DNA of 64,000 nt from Anaerostipes caccae L1-92 (GTDB lineage: Bacteria; Bacillota; Clostridia; Lachnospirales; Lachnospiraceae): NCBI RefSeq assembly GCF_014467075.1, contig NZ_AP023027.1, positions 1,298,501 to 1,362,500 of the forward strand, given 5' to 3'. A model generated the notes under the pieces. The model was given only the letters and a program-made list of their open reading frames with translations, searched no databases and was not told the origin of the DNA. A program made the position numbers and the translations under genes. Shown in pieces: positions 8,223 to 17,959 of the stretch; the stretch's first letter is position 1; each line of letters starts with the position of its first letter.

Positions 8223-9209
8223 ATGGTAGGAATTATTCTTGCTACGCATGGCGGATTCGCAGATGGTATTATGCAGTCCGGGTCCATGATCTTCGGTGAC
8301 CAGCCCGATGTGGCAGCTGTTACACTGCAGCCGAGCGAAGGGCCAAATGACATCAGAAAGAAGATGGAAGACGCAATCGCTTCTTTTGAAAGTCAGGACG
8401 AAGTATTATTCTTAGTCGATCTTTGGGGAGGAACTCCATTCAATCAGGCAAACGGACTTGTATCAGAGCATGAGGACAAATGGGCGATTGTAGCCGGCTT
8501 AAATTTGCCGATGCTGATCGATGCCTACGGCTCACGCATGACGATGGAGACAGCTCACGAAGTTGCAGTCCAGATCGCAGGAAGCGGAAAAGAAGGGGTG
8601 CGCATCTATCCGGAGTCTCTGGAACCGAAGGAGGAGCCGGCAGCCGGACAGCAGGCAGAAGCACAGCCTCAGGGAGCGATCCCGGAAGGAACCGTATTAG
8701 GGGACGGACACATCAAATTTGTGCTTGCCCGCATTGATTCCCGTCTGCTTCACGGACAGGTGGCAACTGCATGGACAAAGACAACACAGCCGAACAGGAT
8801 TATCGTCGTATCCGATTCAGTGGCTCATGACGATCTGCGTAAAAAACTGATTCAGGAGGCTGCGCCTCCGGGAGTACGCGCAAATGTTGTTCCTGTGGAC
8901 AAAATGATTGAGGTCTCAAAAGACCCGCGCTTTGGAAACACAAAAGCACTGCTGCTTTTTGAGACACCTCAGGATGCTCTGCGTGCCATCGAAGGCGGAG
9001 TGGACATCAAGGAGCTCAACATCGGCTCCATGGCTCATTCTGTCGGAAAAGTAGCCGTGAGCAAAGTTGTATCTCTCGGAAAAGAAGACCTCAAGACGTT
9101 TGCAAAATTAAAGGAACATGGAATCGGCTTTGATGTCCGCAAGGTGCCGAGCGATTCCAAAGAAAACATGGATGAGATCATTAAAAAAGCAGAAGCCGAG
9201 TTATCTTAG
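8223..9209 (+). CDS. manX: PTS mannose-family EIIAB fusion (cytosolic)
   Basis: Receives phosphate from HPr on the EIIA domain and passes it to the EIIB domain and then to the imported sugar. EIIA (about 1-130) carries the phospho-histidine H9 in ATHGG. After a Glu/Gln/Ala-rich linker (about 133-155), EIIB (about 160-328) carries H177 in RIDSRLLHGQVATAW. The length of 328 matches ManX/ManL. A strong RBS (AAGGAGGAATG) precedes it. It is first of the EIIAB-EIIC-EIID set. Mannose or glucose is the likely substrate, given mannose-6-phosphate isomerase downstream. Confidence 0.93.
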   Translation: MVGIILATHGGFADGIMQSGSMIFGDQPDVAAVTLQPSEGPNDIRKKMEDAIASFESQDEVLFLVDLWGGTPFNQANGLVSEHEDKWAIVAGLNLPMLIDAYGSRMTMETAHEVAVQIAGSGKEGVRIYPESLEPKEEPAAGQQAEAQPQGAIPEGTVLGDGHIKFVLARIDSRLLHGQVATAWTKTTQPNRIIVVSDSVAHDDLRKKLIQEAAPPGVRANVVPVDKMIEVSKDPRFGNTKALLLFETPQDALRAIEGGVDIKELNIGSMAHSVGKVAVSKVVSLGKEDLKTFAKLKEHGIGFDVRKVPSDSKENMDEIIKKAEAELS

Positions 9210-9244
9210 GCTTCACACATTCAGAAAATAGAGGAGGAATTATA

Positions 9245-10045
9245 ATGTCAGCAATTTCAATCGTATTAGTTATTATAGTTGCCTTTCTAGCTGGTATGGA
9301 AGGAGTTCTGGATGAATTTCAGTTCCATCAGCCGCTGGTTGCGTGTACATTAATTGGACTTGTGACCGGTCAGTTAGAAGCAGGTATTATTTTGGGCGGT
9401 ACATTACAGATGATCGCTTTGGGATGGGCAAACATCGGTGCCGCTGTTGCACCGGATGCCGCGTTAGCTTCTGTAGCTTCCGCTATCATCTTAGTCCTTG
9501 GAGGACAGGGCACCGCTGGTGTCAGCACTGCCATCGCAGTTGCGATTCCTTTGGCAGTTGCAGGTTTATTCTTAACAATGGTTGTACGTACACTTTCTGT
9601 GGCATGTGTTCACCGTATGGACGCAGCTGCTGAAAAAGCAAATTTCAAAGGTGTTGAAATTTGGCACATCATCGCGATTGCTATGCAGGGACTCCGTATT
9701 GCAATTCCGGCAGGAGCGCTTCTGTTCATTCCTGCGACAACCGTGCAGAATTTCCTTACATCTATGCCGGCATGGCTGACAGATGGTATGGCAATCGGCG
9801 GTGGAATGGTTGTAGCCGTTGGTTATGCGATGGTTATCAACATGATGGCAACAAAAGAAGTTTGGCCGTTCTTTGCAATCGGTTTCTGTGTTGCTGCACT
9901 TTCAGATCTGACATTGATCGCATTGGGAGCTATCGGTGTATCTCTGGCATTGATTTACCTTACACTGTCTGAGAGCGGCGGTTCTTCTAACGGCGGAGGA
10001 AGCAATACAGGTGATCCGCTCGGCGATATTCTGAATAATTATTAA
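9245..10045 (+). CDS. manY: PTS mannose-family EIIC membrane subunit
   Basis: A 266-residue polytopic subunit forming the sugar channel with EIID. The family stretch (LACTLIGLVTGQLEAGIILG then TLQMIALGWANIGAAVAPD) is visible. It ends in an unusual Ser/Gly/Asn-rich hydrophilic tail (about 248-266). It sits 35 bases after EIIAB and 18 bases before EIID. Confidence 0.92.
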   Translation: MSAISIVLVIIVAFLAGMEGVLDEFQFHQPLVACTLIGLVTGQLEAGIILGGTLQMIALGWANIGAAVAPDAALASVASAIILVLGGQGTAGVSTAIAVAIPLAVAGLFLTMVVRTLSVACVHRMDAAAEKANFKGVEIWHIIAIAMQGLRIAIPAGALLFIPATTVQNFLTSMPAWLTDGMAIGGGMVVAVGYAMVINMMATKEVWPFFAIGFCVAALSDLTLIALGAIGVSLALIYLTLSESGGSSNGGGSNTGDPLGDILNNY

Positions 10046-10063
10046 TTGAAGGAGGTATGAAAA

Positions 10064-10975
10064 ATGGCAGAAAAAATTACATTAAGTAAGAAGGAACGAT
10101 TGTCCGTTGCATTGCGCTCTACCTTCCTTCAGGGTTCTTGGAACTATGAACGTATGCAGAATGGTGGCTGGGCATTTTCAATTATCCCGGCAATCAAAAA
10201 GTTGTATAAGACAGAAGAAGAACGCTCAGCGGCGTTAAAACGTCACTTGGAATTCTTTAACACGCATCCGTATGTTGCTTCTCCGGTTATCGGTGTTACA
10301 CTGGCGCTGGAAGAAGAACGTGCAAACGGAGCAGAGGTCGATGACGCAGCGATCCAGGGTGTTAAAGTCGGTATGATGGGGCCTCTGGCCGGTGTCGGAG
10401 ATCCGGTATTCTGGTTCACCGTTCGTCCGATCCTTGGAGCTCTCGGAGCATCTCTTGCGATGACAGGAAACATCATGGGACCAATCTTATTCTTCGTACT
10501 GTGGAATGTGATCCGTTGGGGATTCATGTGGTACACACAGGAATTCGGATACAAAGCCGGCGCAAAGATCACAGAGGACCTTTCCGGAGGACTGCTGCAG
10601 AAAGTCACGAAGGGTGCGTCCATTCTCGGTATGTTTATCCTCGGCTCGCTGGTTCAGCGGTGGGTATCCATCAGTTTCCAGCCCGTTGTATCAAAGGTAT
10701 CTCTGAGTGACGGAGCCTACATTGACTGGGGAAAACTTCCTGAGGGAGCAAAGGGAATCCAGCAGGCATTTGAGCAGTATGCATCAGGCCTGTCACTGAC
10801 CCCGACCAAGATCACAACTTTACAGAACAACCTGGATTCTTTGATTCCTGGATTAGTTCCATTATTATTAACATTATTCTGTATGTGGCTGCTGAAAAAG
10901 AATGTTTCACCAATCATTATTATCATCGCATTATTCTTAGTTGGTATTGGCGGACACCTTATCGGATTGTTATAA
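10064..10975 (+). CDS. manZ: PTS mannose-family EIID membrane subunit
   Basis: A 303-residue partner of EIIC. Typical EIID stretches are visible: SWNYERMQNGGWAFSIIPAI near the start, HLEFFNTHPYVASPVIGVTL, and GMMGPLAGVGDPVFWFT; the C-terminus is hydrophobic. RBS GGAGGT. The operon ends at a terminator just downstream. Confidence 0.93.
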   Translation: MAEKITLSKKERLSVALRSTFLQGSWNYERMQNGGWAFSIIPAIKKLYKTEEERSAALKRHLEFFNTHPYVASPVIGVTLALEEERANGAEVDDAAIQGVKVGMMGPLAGVGDPVFWFTVRPILGALGASLAMTGNIMGPILFFVLWNVIRWGFMWYTQEFGYKAGAKITEDLSGGLLQKVTKGASILGMFILGSLVQRWVSISFQPVVSKVSLSDGAYIDWGKLPEGAKGIQQAFEQYASGLSLTPTKITTLQNNLDSLIPGLVPLLLTLFCMWLLKKNVSPIIIIIALFLVGIGGHLIGLL

Positions 10976-10982
10976 GCTAATG

Positions 10983-11013
10983 AAAAAAGTTCGGAGCAAT
11001 CCGAACTTTTTTT
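10983..11013 (+). terminator. Rho-independent terminator after EIID
   Basis: AAAAAGTTCGGA, a four-base loop, its complement, and a T run. Confidence 0.85.
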
Positions 11014-11054
11014 ATTCTTTGAGGAGCCTGAGAAATAAAGCAGGTCTGCCTGCT

Positions 11055-11083
11055 TTGTTTACTGAACCATATCGTGATATAAT
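11055..11083 (+). promoter_or_regulatory. Sigma-A promoter for DUF956/manA
   Basis: TTGTTT at 11055-11060, a 17-base spacer, and TATAAT at 11078-11083, downstream of the PTS terminator. DUF956 and what follows can therefore be expressed separately from the PTS. Confidence 0.65.
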
Positions 11084-11127
11084 GTTTTAGATACTGTTTA
11101 AGAATAAATTAGAAATGGAGAGTTGTT

Positions 11128-11499
11128 ATGGCTCAGTCAATAAACACAAAAGTAGATTTGGTAATCAGCGGAACTTCTTATCACGGCCTGAACAGTTATG
11201 GAAAGATCATGATCGGCGATAAAGGATTTGAATTTTACAATGACCGGAATGTAAATGATTATATTCAGATTCCATGGAAAGAAGTTGATTACGTGATTGC
11301 CTCAGTCATGTTTAAGGGAAAACACATTCCGCGCTATGCGATCCAGACAAAAGAAAACGGAACTTATTCTTTTGCCTCAAAAGAGCCGAAGAAAGTACTG
11401 CGTGCGGTCAGCAGGTATGTTGCACCTGACCATATGGTCCGCTCTTTAAGCTTTTTTGGAGTGATCAAAAAGAAGTTAAAAGCCAAGTTTAACAAATAA
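11128..11499 (+). CDS. DUF956 family protein (ManO-like)
   Basis: A 123-residue cytosolic protein of the DUF956 family, which commonly neighbours mannose PTS operons and is called ManO in lactic acid bacteria. It is mostly beta (TSYHGLNSYGKIMIGDKGFE, then IPWKEVDYVIASV) with a basic C-terminus (KKKLKAKF). A role in regulating mannose PTS expression has been suggested for relatives; nothing in the sequence gives a mechanism. It is 20 bases before manA. Confidence 0.8.
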   Translation: MAQSINTKVDLVISGTSYHGLNSYGKIMIGDKGFEFYNDRNVNDYIQIPWKEVDYVIASVMFKGKHIPRYAIQTKENGTYSFASKEPKKVLRAVSRYVAPDHMVRSLSFFGVIKKKLKAKFNK

Positions 11500-11519
11500 G
11501 TCTTAGGAGGGATAAGATT

Positions 11520-12455
11520 ATGGGACATATTCTAAAAATTAAACCGGTGTTTAAAGAGATGATCTGGGGCGGACATAAACTCAGAGATGTGTACGGATAC
11601 GATATCCCCAGCGATCACACGGGAGAATGCTGGGCAATCTCTGCCCATAAAAACGGGGACTGTACCATTGAAAACAGTGAATTTGCGGGAAAGACCTTAT
11701 CCTGGCTGTTTGAAAATCACAGAGAATTGTTCGGCAATATCGAAGGAAATGAATTCCCGCTGCTGGTGAAGATCATCGACGCAAAAGATGACTTGTCAGT
11801 TCAGGTACATCCGAATGACGAATATGCAAAGGACCACGAGGACTCTCTGGGAAAAACGGAATGCTGGTATGTGCTCCAGGCAGACGAGGGTACGAAGATG
11901 GTCATGGGTCATCATGCCAAGACCAAAGAGGAATTTGTGAAAGCGATCGAAGAAGATGATTATGAGAACCTTTTAAATTCCTTTGAGATTCAGGAGGGAG
12001 ATTTCTTCTACATTCCATCAGGAACTCTGCATGCTATCTGCAGCGGGTCACTGATCTACGAGGCTCAGCAGTCTTCCGACATTACCTACCGTGTTTATGA
12101 TTATCACCGGAAAGATAAGGATGGAAATGAAAGACAGCTGCACGTACAGCAGTCCATTGATGTTACCAATGTACCTGCGCAGATCAGCGGCAATAAATCT
12201 TTCGATGAGATTTTGCTGGAAAACGGAACAAAAGTACGATATGTGGAAAGTGATTTCTTTAAAGTAGACTGTTACCGAATAAACGGAAAAAATACGGTAG
12301 AAAACTGTGTGCCGTTCCAAATGGTGAGTGTGATTGAAGGAAAAGGAACCATTGGAGGGAATGATGTCATAAAAGGTGATCATTTTCTTATTTGTTCAGA
12401 TCAAAAAGAAACGATATTCGATGGAACGATGGATGTTATGATAGCAGCTCTGTAA
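11520..12455 (+). CDS. manA: Mannose-6-phosphate isomerase, class I
   Basis: Interconverts mannose-6-phosphate and fructose-6-phosphate, linking mannose uptake to glycolysis. The 311-residue cupin enzyme has the short Firmicutes form. KPVFKEMIWGG starts the protein. The zinc-site segment reads LSVQVHPNDEYAKDHE (His and Glu ligands), followed by GKTECWYVL and FYIPSGTLHAI. It has an AGGAGGG RBS. It lies between DUF956 and a glucose-type PTS. Confidence 0.94.
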   Translation: MGHILKIKPVFKEMIWGGHKLRDVYGYDIPSDHTGECWAISAHKNGDCTIENSEFAGKTLSWLFENHRELFGNIEGNEFPLLVKIIDAKDDLSVQVHPNDEYAKDHEDSLGKTECWYVLQADEGTKMVMGHHAKTKEEFVKAIEEDDYENLLNSFEIQEGDFFYIPSGTLHAICSGSLIYEAQQSSDITYRVYDYHRKDKDGNERQLHVQQSIDVTNVPAQISGNKSFDEILLENGTKVRYVESDFFKVDCYRINGKNTVENCVPFQMVSVIEGKGTIGGNDVIKGDHFLICSDQKETIFDGTMDVMIAAL

Positions 12456-12517
12456 ATGGCTTAAGCTGCAGGTAAGTTCAGATATGTCTTTGATATGAGG
12501 TTTTTAGGAGGGAGAAT

Positions 12518-14623
12518 ATGAAAGACAAGTTATTCGGTGTTTTGCAGCGTGTGGGACGTTCCTTCATGCTTCCGATCGCAATTCTGCCTGTGGCCGGGCT
12601 GCTGCTGGGGATCGGACAATCTCTGACAAATGAAACCATGCTGAGCGCCTATGGACTGCTTGGAGTCATGGGGCCGGATACGATTCCGTATGCGGTCCTG
12701 AAAGTATGCGGTGACTGTGGGAATGCCGTTTTCGGAAACTTACCGCTGATTTTTGCCATTGGTGTTGCGGTTGGGATGGCAAGGGCTGAAAAGGAGGTTG
12801 CGGCACTGGCCGGTGCTATTGCATTTTTTATTATGCATACGGCGATATCGGCTATGATCTCGATCAACGGCGGAGCGGCAGCCATGCGTGAGGGTGCAAC
12901 GACTTCTGTTCTGGGGATCACCTCTCTTCAGATGGGAGTTTTCGGAGGAATTATTGTGGGTCTTGGCGTAGCGGCGCTGCATAACAAATTTTATAAGATC
13001 AGGCTTCCGGAAGCCTTGTCTTTTTTTGGCGGAACAAGATTTGTGCCGGTAATCAGTACGGTTGTATTCGTATTTGTCGGGATCATTATGTATTTTATCT
13101 GGCCGCCGATCCAGGATGTCATGTATGCGGCAGGGGGACTTGTGAGTGCATCGGGTTATTTCGGCACCTTTATCTATGGCGTTATGGAGCGTGCGCTCAT
13201 TCCGTTTGGACTGCACCATGTATTTTATCTGCCCTTCTGGCAGACTTCTCTTGGAGGAACGATGGAAATCGGAGGAAGGATGATCGACGGTGCTCAAAAT
13301 ATCTTCTTCGCACAGCTGGCCGATCCGGGGACAACCCATTTTGCGGTTTCCGCCACAAGATTTATGACAGGTAAGTTTCCTCTGATGATCTTTGGCCTGC
13401 CTGGAGCTGCATTTGCTATGTACAGGTGTGCGGAACCGGAAAAGAGGAAAGCCGTGGGCGGCCTTCTGATATCCGCAGCCCTCACATCTATGCTGACAGG
13501 GATTACGGAGCCTTTGGAATTTACTTTTTTATTTGTGGCACCTGGACTGTATGTGATTCACTGCGTGTTTGCAGGAGCGGCTTATATGCTGATGCATATC
13601 CTGAATGTCTGTGTCGGCCTGACATTTTCGGGCGGCATTATTGATATGTTCTTGTTTGGAGTTCTGCAGGGACAGGCAAAAACAAACTGGCTGATGTTTA
13701 TTCCGGTAGGCCTCATATATTTCACTGTATACTACTTTATGTTCAGTTTTTTGATCAGGAAGCTGGATTTAAAAACCCCTGGACGTGAAAAGGAAGACAA
13801 GGAAATAAAACTATACACTAGAGCCGACATGGCTGCAGAACATCAGAAAGAAGGAGAAGAAACCGACGGTTCTGATCTATCAGCGCTCATTGCCGCGGGG
13901 CTGGGAGGGAAGGAAAACATCAAAGACGTGGACTGCTGTGTGACACGGCTAAGATGTACCATTGCCGACCCTTCAAAAGTGAATGACAGGATGCTGCAAA
14001 AAAGCGGATCACGGGGCATTGTAAAAAAAGGAGACGGGGTTCAGATTATCTATGGGCCGATGGTCACTGTTATAAAATCAAATCTGGAAGATTATCTGGC
14101 CAGCAGCTTGTCGGACAGGGCAGCAGAAGCACCGAGAGCCCCTGTGGCAGAAGAGATGCCGGAGGTGGCAGCGGAAACTGTCTGTATGCCGGTCAATGGA
14201 GAAGCAGTAGAACTGGATGAAGTGGAAGATGAGGTCTTTGCAGAAGGGATGCTCGGACAGGGGTTTGCCGTAAGACCTTCTGACGGAAATGTGATTTCAC
14301 CTGTGGACGGTACAGTCACTACGGTATTTAACACGAAGCACGCTATATGCATCACGTCTGGGGGCGGGGCTGAGGTCCTGGTTCATATGGGAATTGATAC
14401 AGTCAAACTTGCCGGGAAATATTATCATGTGAAGGTGGAGTCAGGCATGAAAGTGAGAAAAGGGGACCGGATCGCTGAGTTTGATCTTGAAAAGATCAAG
14501 CAGGAGGGCTTTTTTGTCACAACACCTGTGGTGGTGAGCAATAGTGAAGAGTATACAAGCATTACCATAGAGAACACCGGGGAATTGGACGCCGGAACAA
14601 AAGTGCTTACATTAAAAAAATAG
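12518..14623 (+). CDS. ptsG: PTS glucose-family EIICBA
   Basis: A single polypeptide of 701 residues that imports and phosphorylates glucose or a related hexose (N-acetylglucosamine is possible). Domain order: EIIC (about 1-410, membrane), EIIB (about 450-525) with phospho-cysteine C474 in DCCVTRLR, an acidic/Ala linker, and EIIA-Glc (about 575-701) with phospho-histidine H626 in VHMGIDTVKL. The EIIC start (VGRSFMLPIAILPVAGLLLG) is family-typical. It is 62 bases after manA, with its own AGGAGGGAG RBS. A hairpin follows. Confidence 0.93.
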   Translation: MKDKLFGVLQRVGRSFMLPIAILPVAGLLLGIGQSLTNETMLSAYGLLGVMGPDTIPYAVLKVCGDCGNAVFGNLPLIFAIGVAVGMARAEKEVAALAGAIAFFIMHTAISAMISINGGAAAMREGATTSVLGITSLQMGVFGGIIVGLGVAALHNKFYKIRLPEALSFFGGTRFVPVISTVVFVFVGIIMYFIWPPIQDVMYAAGGLVSASGYFGTFIYGVMERALIPFGLHHVFYLPFWQTSLGGTMEIGGRMIDGAQNIFFAQLADPGTTHFAVSATRFMTGKFPLMIFGLPGAAFAMYRCAEPEKRKAVGGLLISAALTSMLTGITEPLEFTFLFVAPGLYVIHCVFAGAAYMLMHILNVCVGLTFSGGIIDMFLFGVLQGQAKTNWLMFIPVGLIYFTVYYFMFSFLIRKLDLKTPGREKEDKEIKLYTRADMAAEHQKEGEETDGSDLSALIAAGLGGKENIKDVDCCVTRLRCTIADPSKVNDRMLQKSGSRGIVKKGDGVQIIYGPMVTVIKSNLEDYLASSLSDRAAEAPRAPVAEEMPEVAAETVCMPVNGEAVELDEVEDEVFAEGMLGQGFAVRPSDGNVISPVDGTVTTVFNTKHAICITSGGGAEVLVHMGIDTVKLAGKYYHVKVESGMKVRKGDRIAEFDLEKIKQEGFFVTTPVVVSNSEEYTSITIENTGELDAGTKVLTLKK

Positions 14624-14632
14624 GAATAAGTG

Positions 14633-14673
14633 AAAAAGATCTTCCAACGGATGGCCGCAAGAAGATCTTTTGT
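14633..14673 (+). terminator. Probable terminator after EIICBA
   Basis: AAAAGATCTTC pairs with GAAGATCTTTT around an 18-base loop. The T tract is short, so this is less certain. Confidence 0.55.
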
Positions 14674-14740
14674 CTGGATCGTTCTTTATCACAAAGTCAT
14701 CAAGTGCCATAAATATATAATATATTGAGGGAGATATGGA

Positions 14741-15685
14741 TCATGGATCCTGCAAAAGCTGGATCATTATATTCGTTGCTGTATTTACGGTATTGATCTC
14801 AGACTCTACTGAACGGGATGCGATGTGGGCAGTTTGGATAAAGTGATCCATCTTGATCAGCTCATCGACCCACGGTTCCCTATGGGGAGGTTCTGTGGTG
14901 AAGACGTCGGATGCACAGGCGTAGATCTCCTTGTTTTTTAAAGCTTTGTAAAGAGCGTATTCGTTTACAATTCCGCCCCGGGCTGCATTTATTAAGACAG
15001 CCGTGTCCTTCATCATTTTAAACTCTTTGGTTGAGATCATGTCTTTTGTATTTTCAGTAAGCGGCACGTGGATGGATATAAAATCACATTCTTTCAGGAT
15101 ATGATTCACAGATGTTTGCTTTGCGTTGTATTCAGCCAGTACATCTTGGGCAGCATCAAACATATCATAGATCAGAACTTCCATTCCGATCCCGTTTGCT
15201 ATTCTCGCGACATGTTTTCCGATATTACCAAACCCGATAATACCAATTTTCTTATGAAAGAGTTCCAGTCCTGTTGGTTTGTCCCAGCCGTGACTTTTGA
15301 CATTCATAGCATTGCTCACAATATGCCTTGCCGCTGCAAACATCATTCCGATGGTGAGTTCGGCGACTGCATTGGAATTCGTTCCAATGCAGCGGCCGAC
15401 TTTAATCCCTAGTTCTTCACAGACAGAAAGATCAATATTATCGGTCCCAACCCCGAATTTCACAATGGCTTTTAGGTGCCTGCATTTCCGGAGGAGCTCT
15501 TCATTCAGTTCGTCAACGCCCGCGATGATCCCGGACGCCCGCTTTGCTTTTTCTGCAAACACGTCTTTTGGAAGTGGTCTGCCTGTATGATTGACGTCCA
15601 TTTCATAGCCAAGTACTTCTAAACGTTTTCCTGCTTTACTGCCGTATTTTGCGTATCCTCTCGGTGTTACTAGAATCGTTTTCAT
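14741..15685 (-). CDS. D-isomer-specific 2-hydroxyacid dehydrogenase (PGDH-like)
   Basis: An NAD(P)-dependent oxidoreductase of 314 residues. The Rossmann motif GFGNIG is at 151-156 with D174 after the second strand (suggesting NAD). The catalytic triad is R236 (NAARGG), E265 (DVFTTEPP) and H287 (TAHIASRS). It lacks the ACT domain of serine-pathway enzymes. It is last of a seven-gene minus-strand operon, with its RBS inside the end of the aldolase gene. The substrate is not known; in context it may reduce a 2-keto product or oxidise a sugar acid. Confidence 0.87.
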   Translation of the reverse strand: MKTILVTPRGYAKYGSKAGKRLEVLGYEMDVNHTGRPLPKDVFAEKAKRASGIIAGVDELNEELLRKCRHLKAIVKFGVGTDNIDLSVCEELGIKVGRCIGTNSNAVAELTIGMMFAAARHIVSNAMNVKSHGWDKPTGLELFHKKIGIIGFGNIGKHVARIANGIGMEVLIYDMFDAAQDVLAEYNAKQTSVNHILKECDFISIHVPLTENTKDMISTKEFKMMKDTAVLINAARGGIVNEYALYKALKNKEIYACASDVFTTEPPHREPWVDELIKMDHFIQTAHIASRSVESEINTVNTATNIMIQLLQDP

Positions 15686-15689
15686 ATGC

Positions 15690-16322
15690 TCATCCTTTTC
15701 TTACGTCTGTTACAATATCACGCAGCTTTTTTGCGTTTGCCGCAATTTCCTCTGTGGAACCTTTGGTAAGTAATCCGCCCAGGCCAACGCAGTCAGCTCC
15801 GCTGTCAAACCACTCTGCAAGGTTGTCGAAGTCAACTCCGCCTGATGCCATGACCGGCACCTGGGGGCATGGGACTTTTACCACTTTAGCTAAGCTGGGG
15901 CCGTAGTAATTGGAGATTGGAAATGCCTTTATAAAGGATGCGCCTGCCTTTAATGCCGTCAACATTTCCGTATAAGAAGTACATCCCGGTGCATATGGAA
16001 TCTGGTATAAGTTGCAAATTTGCGCGACACCGTCGTCATAACAAGGGGCAATGATAAATTGTGCCCCGCTCATAATTGCAAGGCGGGCCGTTGTTCCGTC
16101 CAGGACGGTGCCTGCGCCGACCAGAAGATCCTCCTTATATTTCTTTTTTAAAGCAGAGATCACTTCTCCGGCGTTGTTGTTGGTATAGCTGATTTCAAGA
16201 ACATTGACTCCGCCATCCAGGCATCCCTGAGCGATCTCATAACCACGTTCCACAGTATCCACCCGGACGATTGCCATTAAGCCGGTTTTTTTGATTCCTA
16301 AAATAATTTCTTCCTTTTTCAT
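15690..16322 (-). CDS. KDPG/KHG-type aldolase
   Basis: A class I aldolase of the Eda/DgaF family, normally cleaving 2-keto-3-deoxy-6-phosphogluconate to pyruvate and glyceraldehyde-3-phosphate. At 210 residues it is full length. The Schiff-base lysine is K132 (FIKAFP; classic enzymes have KFFP), with E43 (LEISYTN) and R20 as catalytic and phosphate residues and the GAGTVLDG loop. In glucosaminate pathways a similar aldolase follows a mannose-family PTS. Here the ammonia-lyase of that pathway is absent and a deacetylase is present. The exact substrate is open. Confidence 0.85.
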   Translation of the reverse strand: MKKEEIILGIKKTGLMAIVRVDTVERGYEIAQGCLDGGVNVLEISYTNNNAGEVISALKKKYKEDLLVGAGTVLDGTTARLAIMSGAQFIIAPCYDDGVAQICNLYQIPYAPGCTSYTEMLTALKAGASFIKAFPISNYYGPSLAKVVKVPCPQVPVMASGGVDFDNLAEWFDSGADCVGLGGLLTKGSTEEIAANAKKLRDIVTDVRKG

Positions 16323-16347
16323 TTTTATCTCTTCTTTCTTTTATAAG

Positions 16348-17112
16348 TTATAAGTCTCTGGATGTAATAAATTTCATTTTGTCTAATTTAGCCTTTTTGA
16401 AACTATCTTCAAGATGCGTACCGCCTGTGTAGTTATCAATAAAATAACCCTCGACCAAGACAGGATGAACGTATACCTCTGCCTTCTTTTCTTTCATAAG
16501 CTGGGGATTCCTGCTCTTGCGGTTTTTATCAAAGGTGGCCACACTGCTGGAATAGTCTGTATGACGAAGGTGCAGCTGATTCATTTTTTTCTTCCACTGG
16601 GTGCCGTAGAAATGCCGCCATTTACTCCCGTTAAAAAAACTGTTTCCAATGTAACGGACAGATTCAAATTTGTATTTTTTTAACAAGGGTATCAATCCGT
16701 AAAGAACCGGAATATCATAAAATGCACAGTGGTGGGAGTCTATATTCATTAGAGAAAAACCTCCGCTTAAATACTTTTGGATCTGTGCTTCTATTTCCTC
16801 TGCGATGACATCTGCGTACATTGGTGTAACCCGGTGCAGAAAATCGGGGTGATAATCAAACAGATCTGATCTGGCATATTGTTTCAGCTTTTTAATCCCG
16901 GAGGTTAACGGTGTCCCGTCGAACAGATTGATATGTAAGCCGACCTTGTGCTTAAAGTTATTTTTTTCTGCCAGGGACACTGCCTCATCAAAATAATTCG
17001 TGTTGGTCACGACAGAAGCCTGGGAGCAAAAACCTTCATTGAAGGCTTTTGCGATTCCCAGATTCGCTTCATGGGTCAATCCAAAATCGTCAGCATTTAG
17101 TATAATTTTCAT
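16348..17112 (-). CDS. ChbG/YdjC family carbohydrate deacetylase
   Basis: A metal-dependent deacetylase of 254 residues, related to ChbG, which removes an acetyl group from chito-oligosaccharide phosphates. The metal-site motifs are visible: ADD (D8, D9) in NADDFGLT, H60 in GLHINLFDGTPLT, and H127/H128 in NIDSHHC. It is the fifth gene of the operon, 10 bases after EIID and 25 before the aldolase. This suggests the imported, phosphorylated substrate carries an N-acetyl (or other acyl) group. Confidence 0.85.
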   Translation of the reverse strand: MKIILNADDFGLTHEANLGIAKAFNEGFCSQASVVTNTNYFDEAVSLAEKNNFKHKVGLHINLFDGTPLTSGIKKLKQYARSDLFDYHPDFLHRVTPMYADVIAEEIEAQIQKYLSGGFSLMNIDSHHCAFYDIPVLYGLIPLLKKYKFESVRYIGNSFFNGSKWRHFYGTQWKKKMNQLHLRHTDYSSSVATFDKNRKSRNPQLMKEKKAEVYVHPVLVEGYFIDNYTGGTHLEDSFKKAKLDKMKFITSRDL

Positions 17113-17122
17113 GGTTTATCCT

Positions 17123-17947
17123 CTAAAAGAATCCGATCAGTGTTCCCACTGTGCCAATTAGGATCAGCACCAGCAATATGATGTTTACATTGACTTTTTT
17201 TCTCAACATAAATACAGTTAATAGAGTGATTCCCAACGGCAGTATACCTTTTAAGATACTGTCAAATACCGCAGTCTGCACGTCCAGTGTACCTGTGCTT
17301 AAATTTAACTTTAATCCGCAGGACACAGTTACATAAGATGCCACCAGTCCTCCCAGTACAGTTGCCCCGACGATGGTTGCTTTTTCGGTTACTTTGTTTA
17401 ATAAACCGCTTCCGATGATCTTTCCGATTCCTTCGCGTCCCATATAGTAACCTTTGGTATAGGATAAGTAACCAAGACCGAATAACACAACACCAATGAT
17501 CAATAAGTAGATGATCGGTCCTAAGAAGTTGCCGGCCTTTGCCATACCAAGGATAATACCCAATGCTATGGGGGATAACGTTCCCTGCCAGATTGTGTCG
17601 CCGATACCTGCCAGAGGTCCCATCAAACCTGTTTTGATGCTTGAGATCATTTCTTCGTCTACATCTTCACCGTTTGCTTTTTGCTCTTCTAAGGCAAGAG
17701 TAATCCCTAAGATACAGCCTCCTACATTCGGTTCTGTATTAAAGAACTCCATGTGTCGTTTGCATGCGTCTTTTAATTCCTGTGTCTCTTTTCCGTATAA
17801 TTTTTCCAGACTCGGCGCCAGAGTATGCAGCACCCCGGAAGCCTGCATTCGTTCATAGTTGTAGGTTGAATGGCTGAAGAATGTCCAGATCAGATAGGAC
17901 TTAATGATATCTTTTTTACTTAATCTCTTTTTTTCTATGGTTTCCAT
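17123..17947 (-). CDS. PTS mannose-family EIID (second system)
   Basis: A 274-residue membrane subunit with the EIID signatures STYNYERMQASGVLHTLAP, HMEFFNTEPNVGGCILGITL and GLMGPLAGIGDTIWQGT, and a hydrophobic C-terminus. It is shorter than the first EIID. It lies 12 bases downstream of its EIIC gene. The substrate is not predictable from the subunit alone. Confidence 0.92.
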   Translation of the reverse strand: METIEKKRLSKKDIIKSYLIWTFFSHSTYNYERMQASGVLHTLAPSLEKLYGKETQELKDACKRHMEFFNTEPNVGGCILGITLALEEQKANGEDVDEEMISSIKTGLMGPLAGIGDTIWQGTLSPIALGIILGMAKAGNFLGPIIYLLIIGVVLFGLGYLSYTKGYYMGREGIGKIIGSGLLNKVTEKATIVGATVLGGLVASYVTVSCGLKLNLSTGTLDVQTAVFDSILKGILPLGITLLTVFMLRKKVNVNIILLVLILIGTVGTLIGFF

Positions 17948-17959
17948 GTTGATTCCTCC

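Noticed and set aside
12740..13339. Long minus-strand open frame (199 codons) inside the EIICBA gene
   Set aside because: Composition and lack of motifs show a shadow of the EIIC coding sequence.
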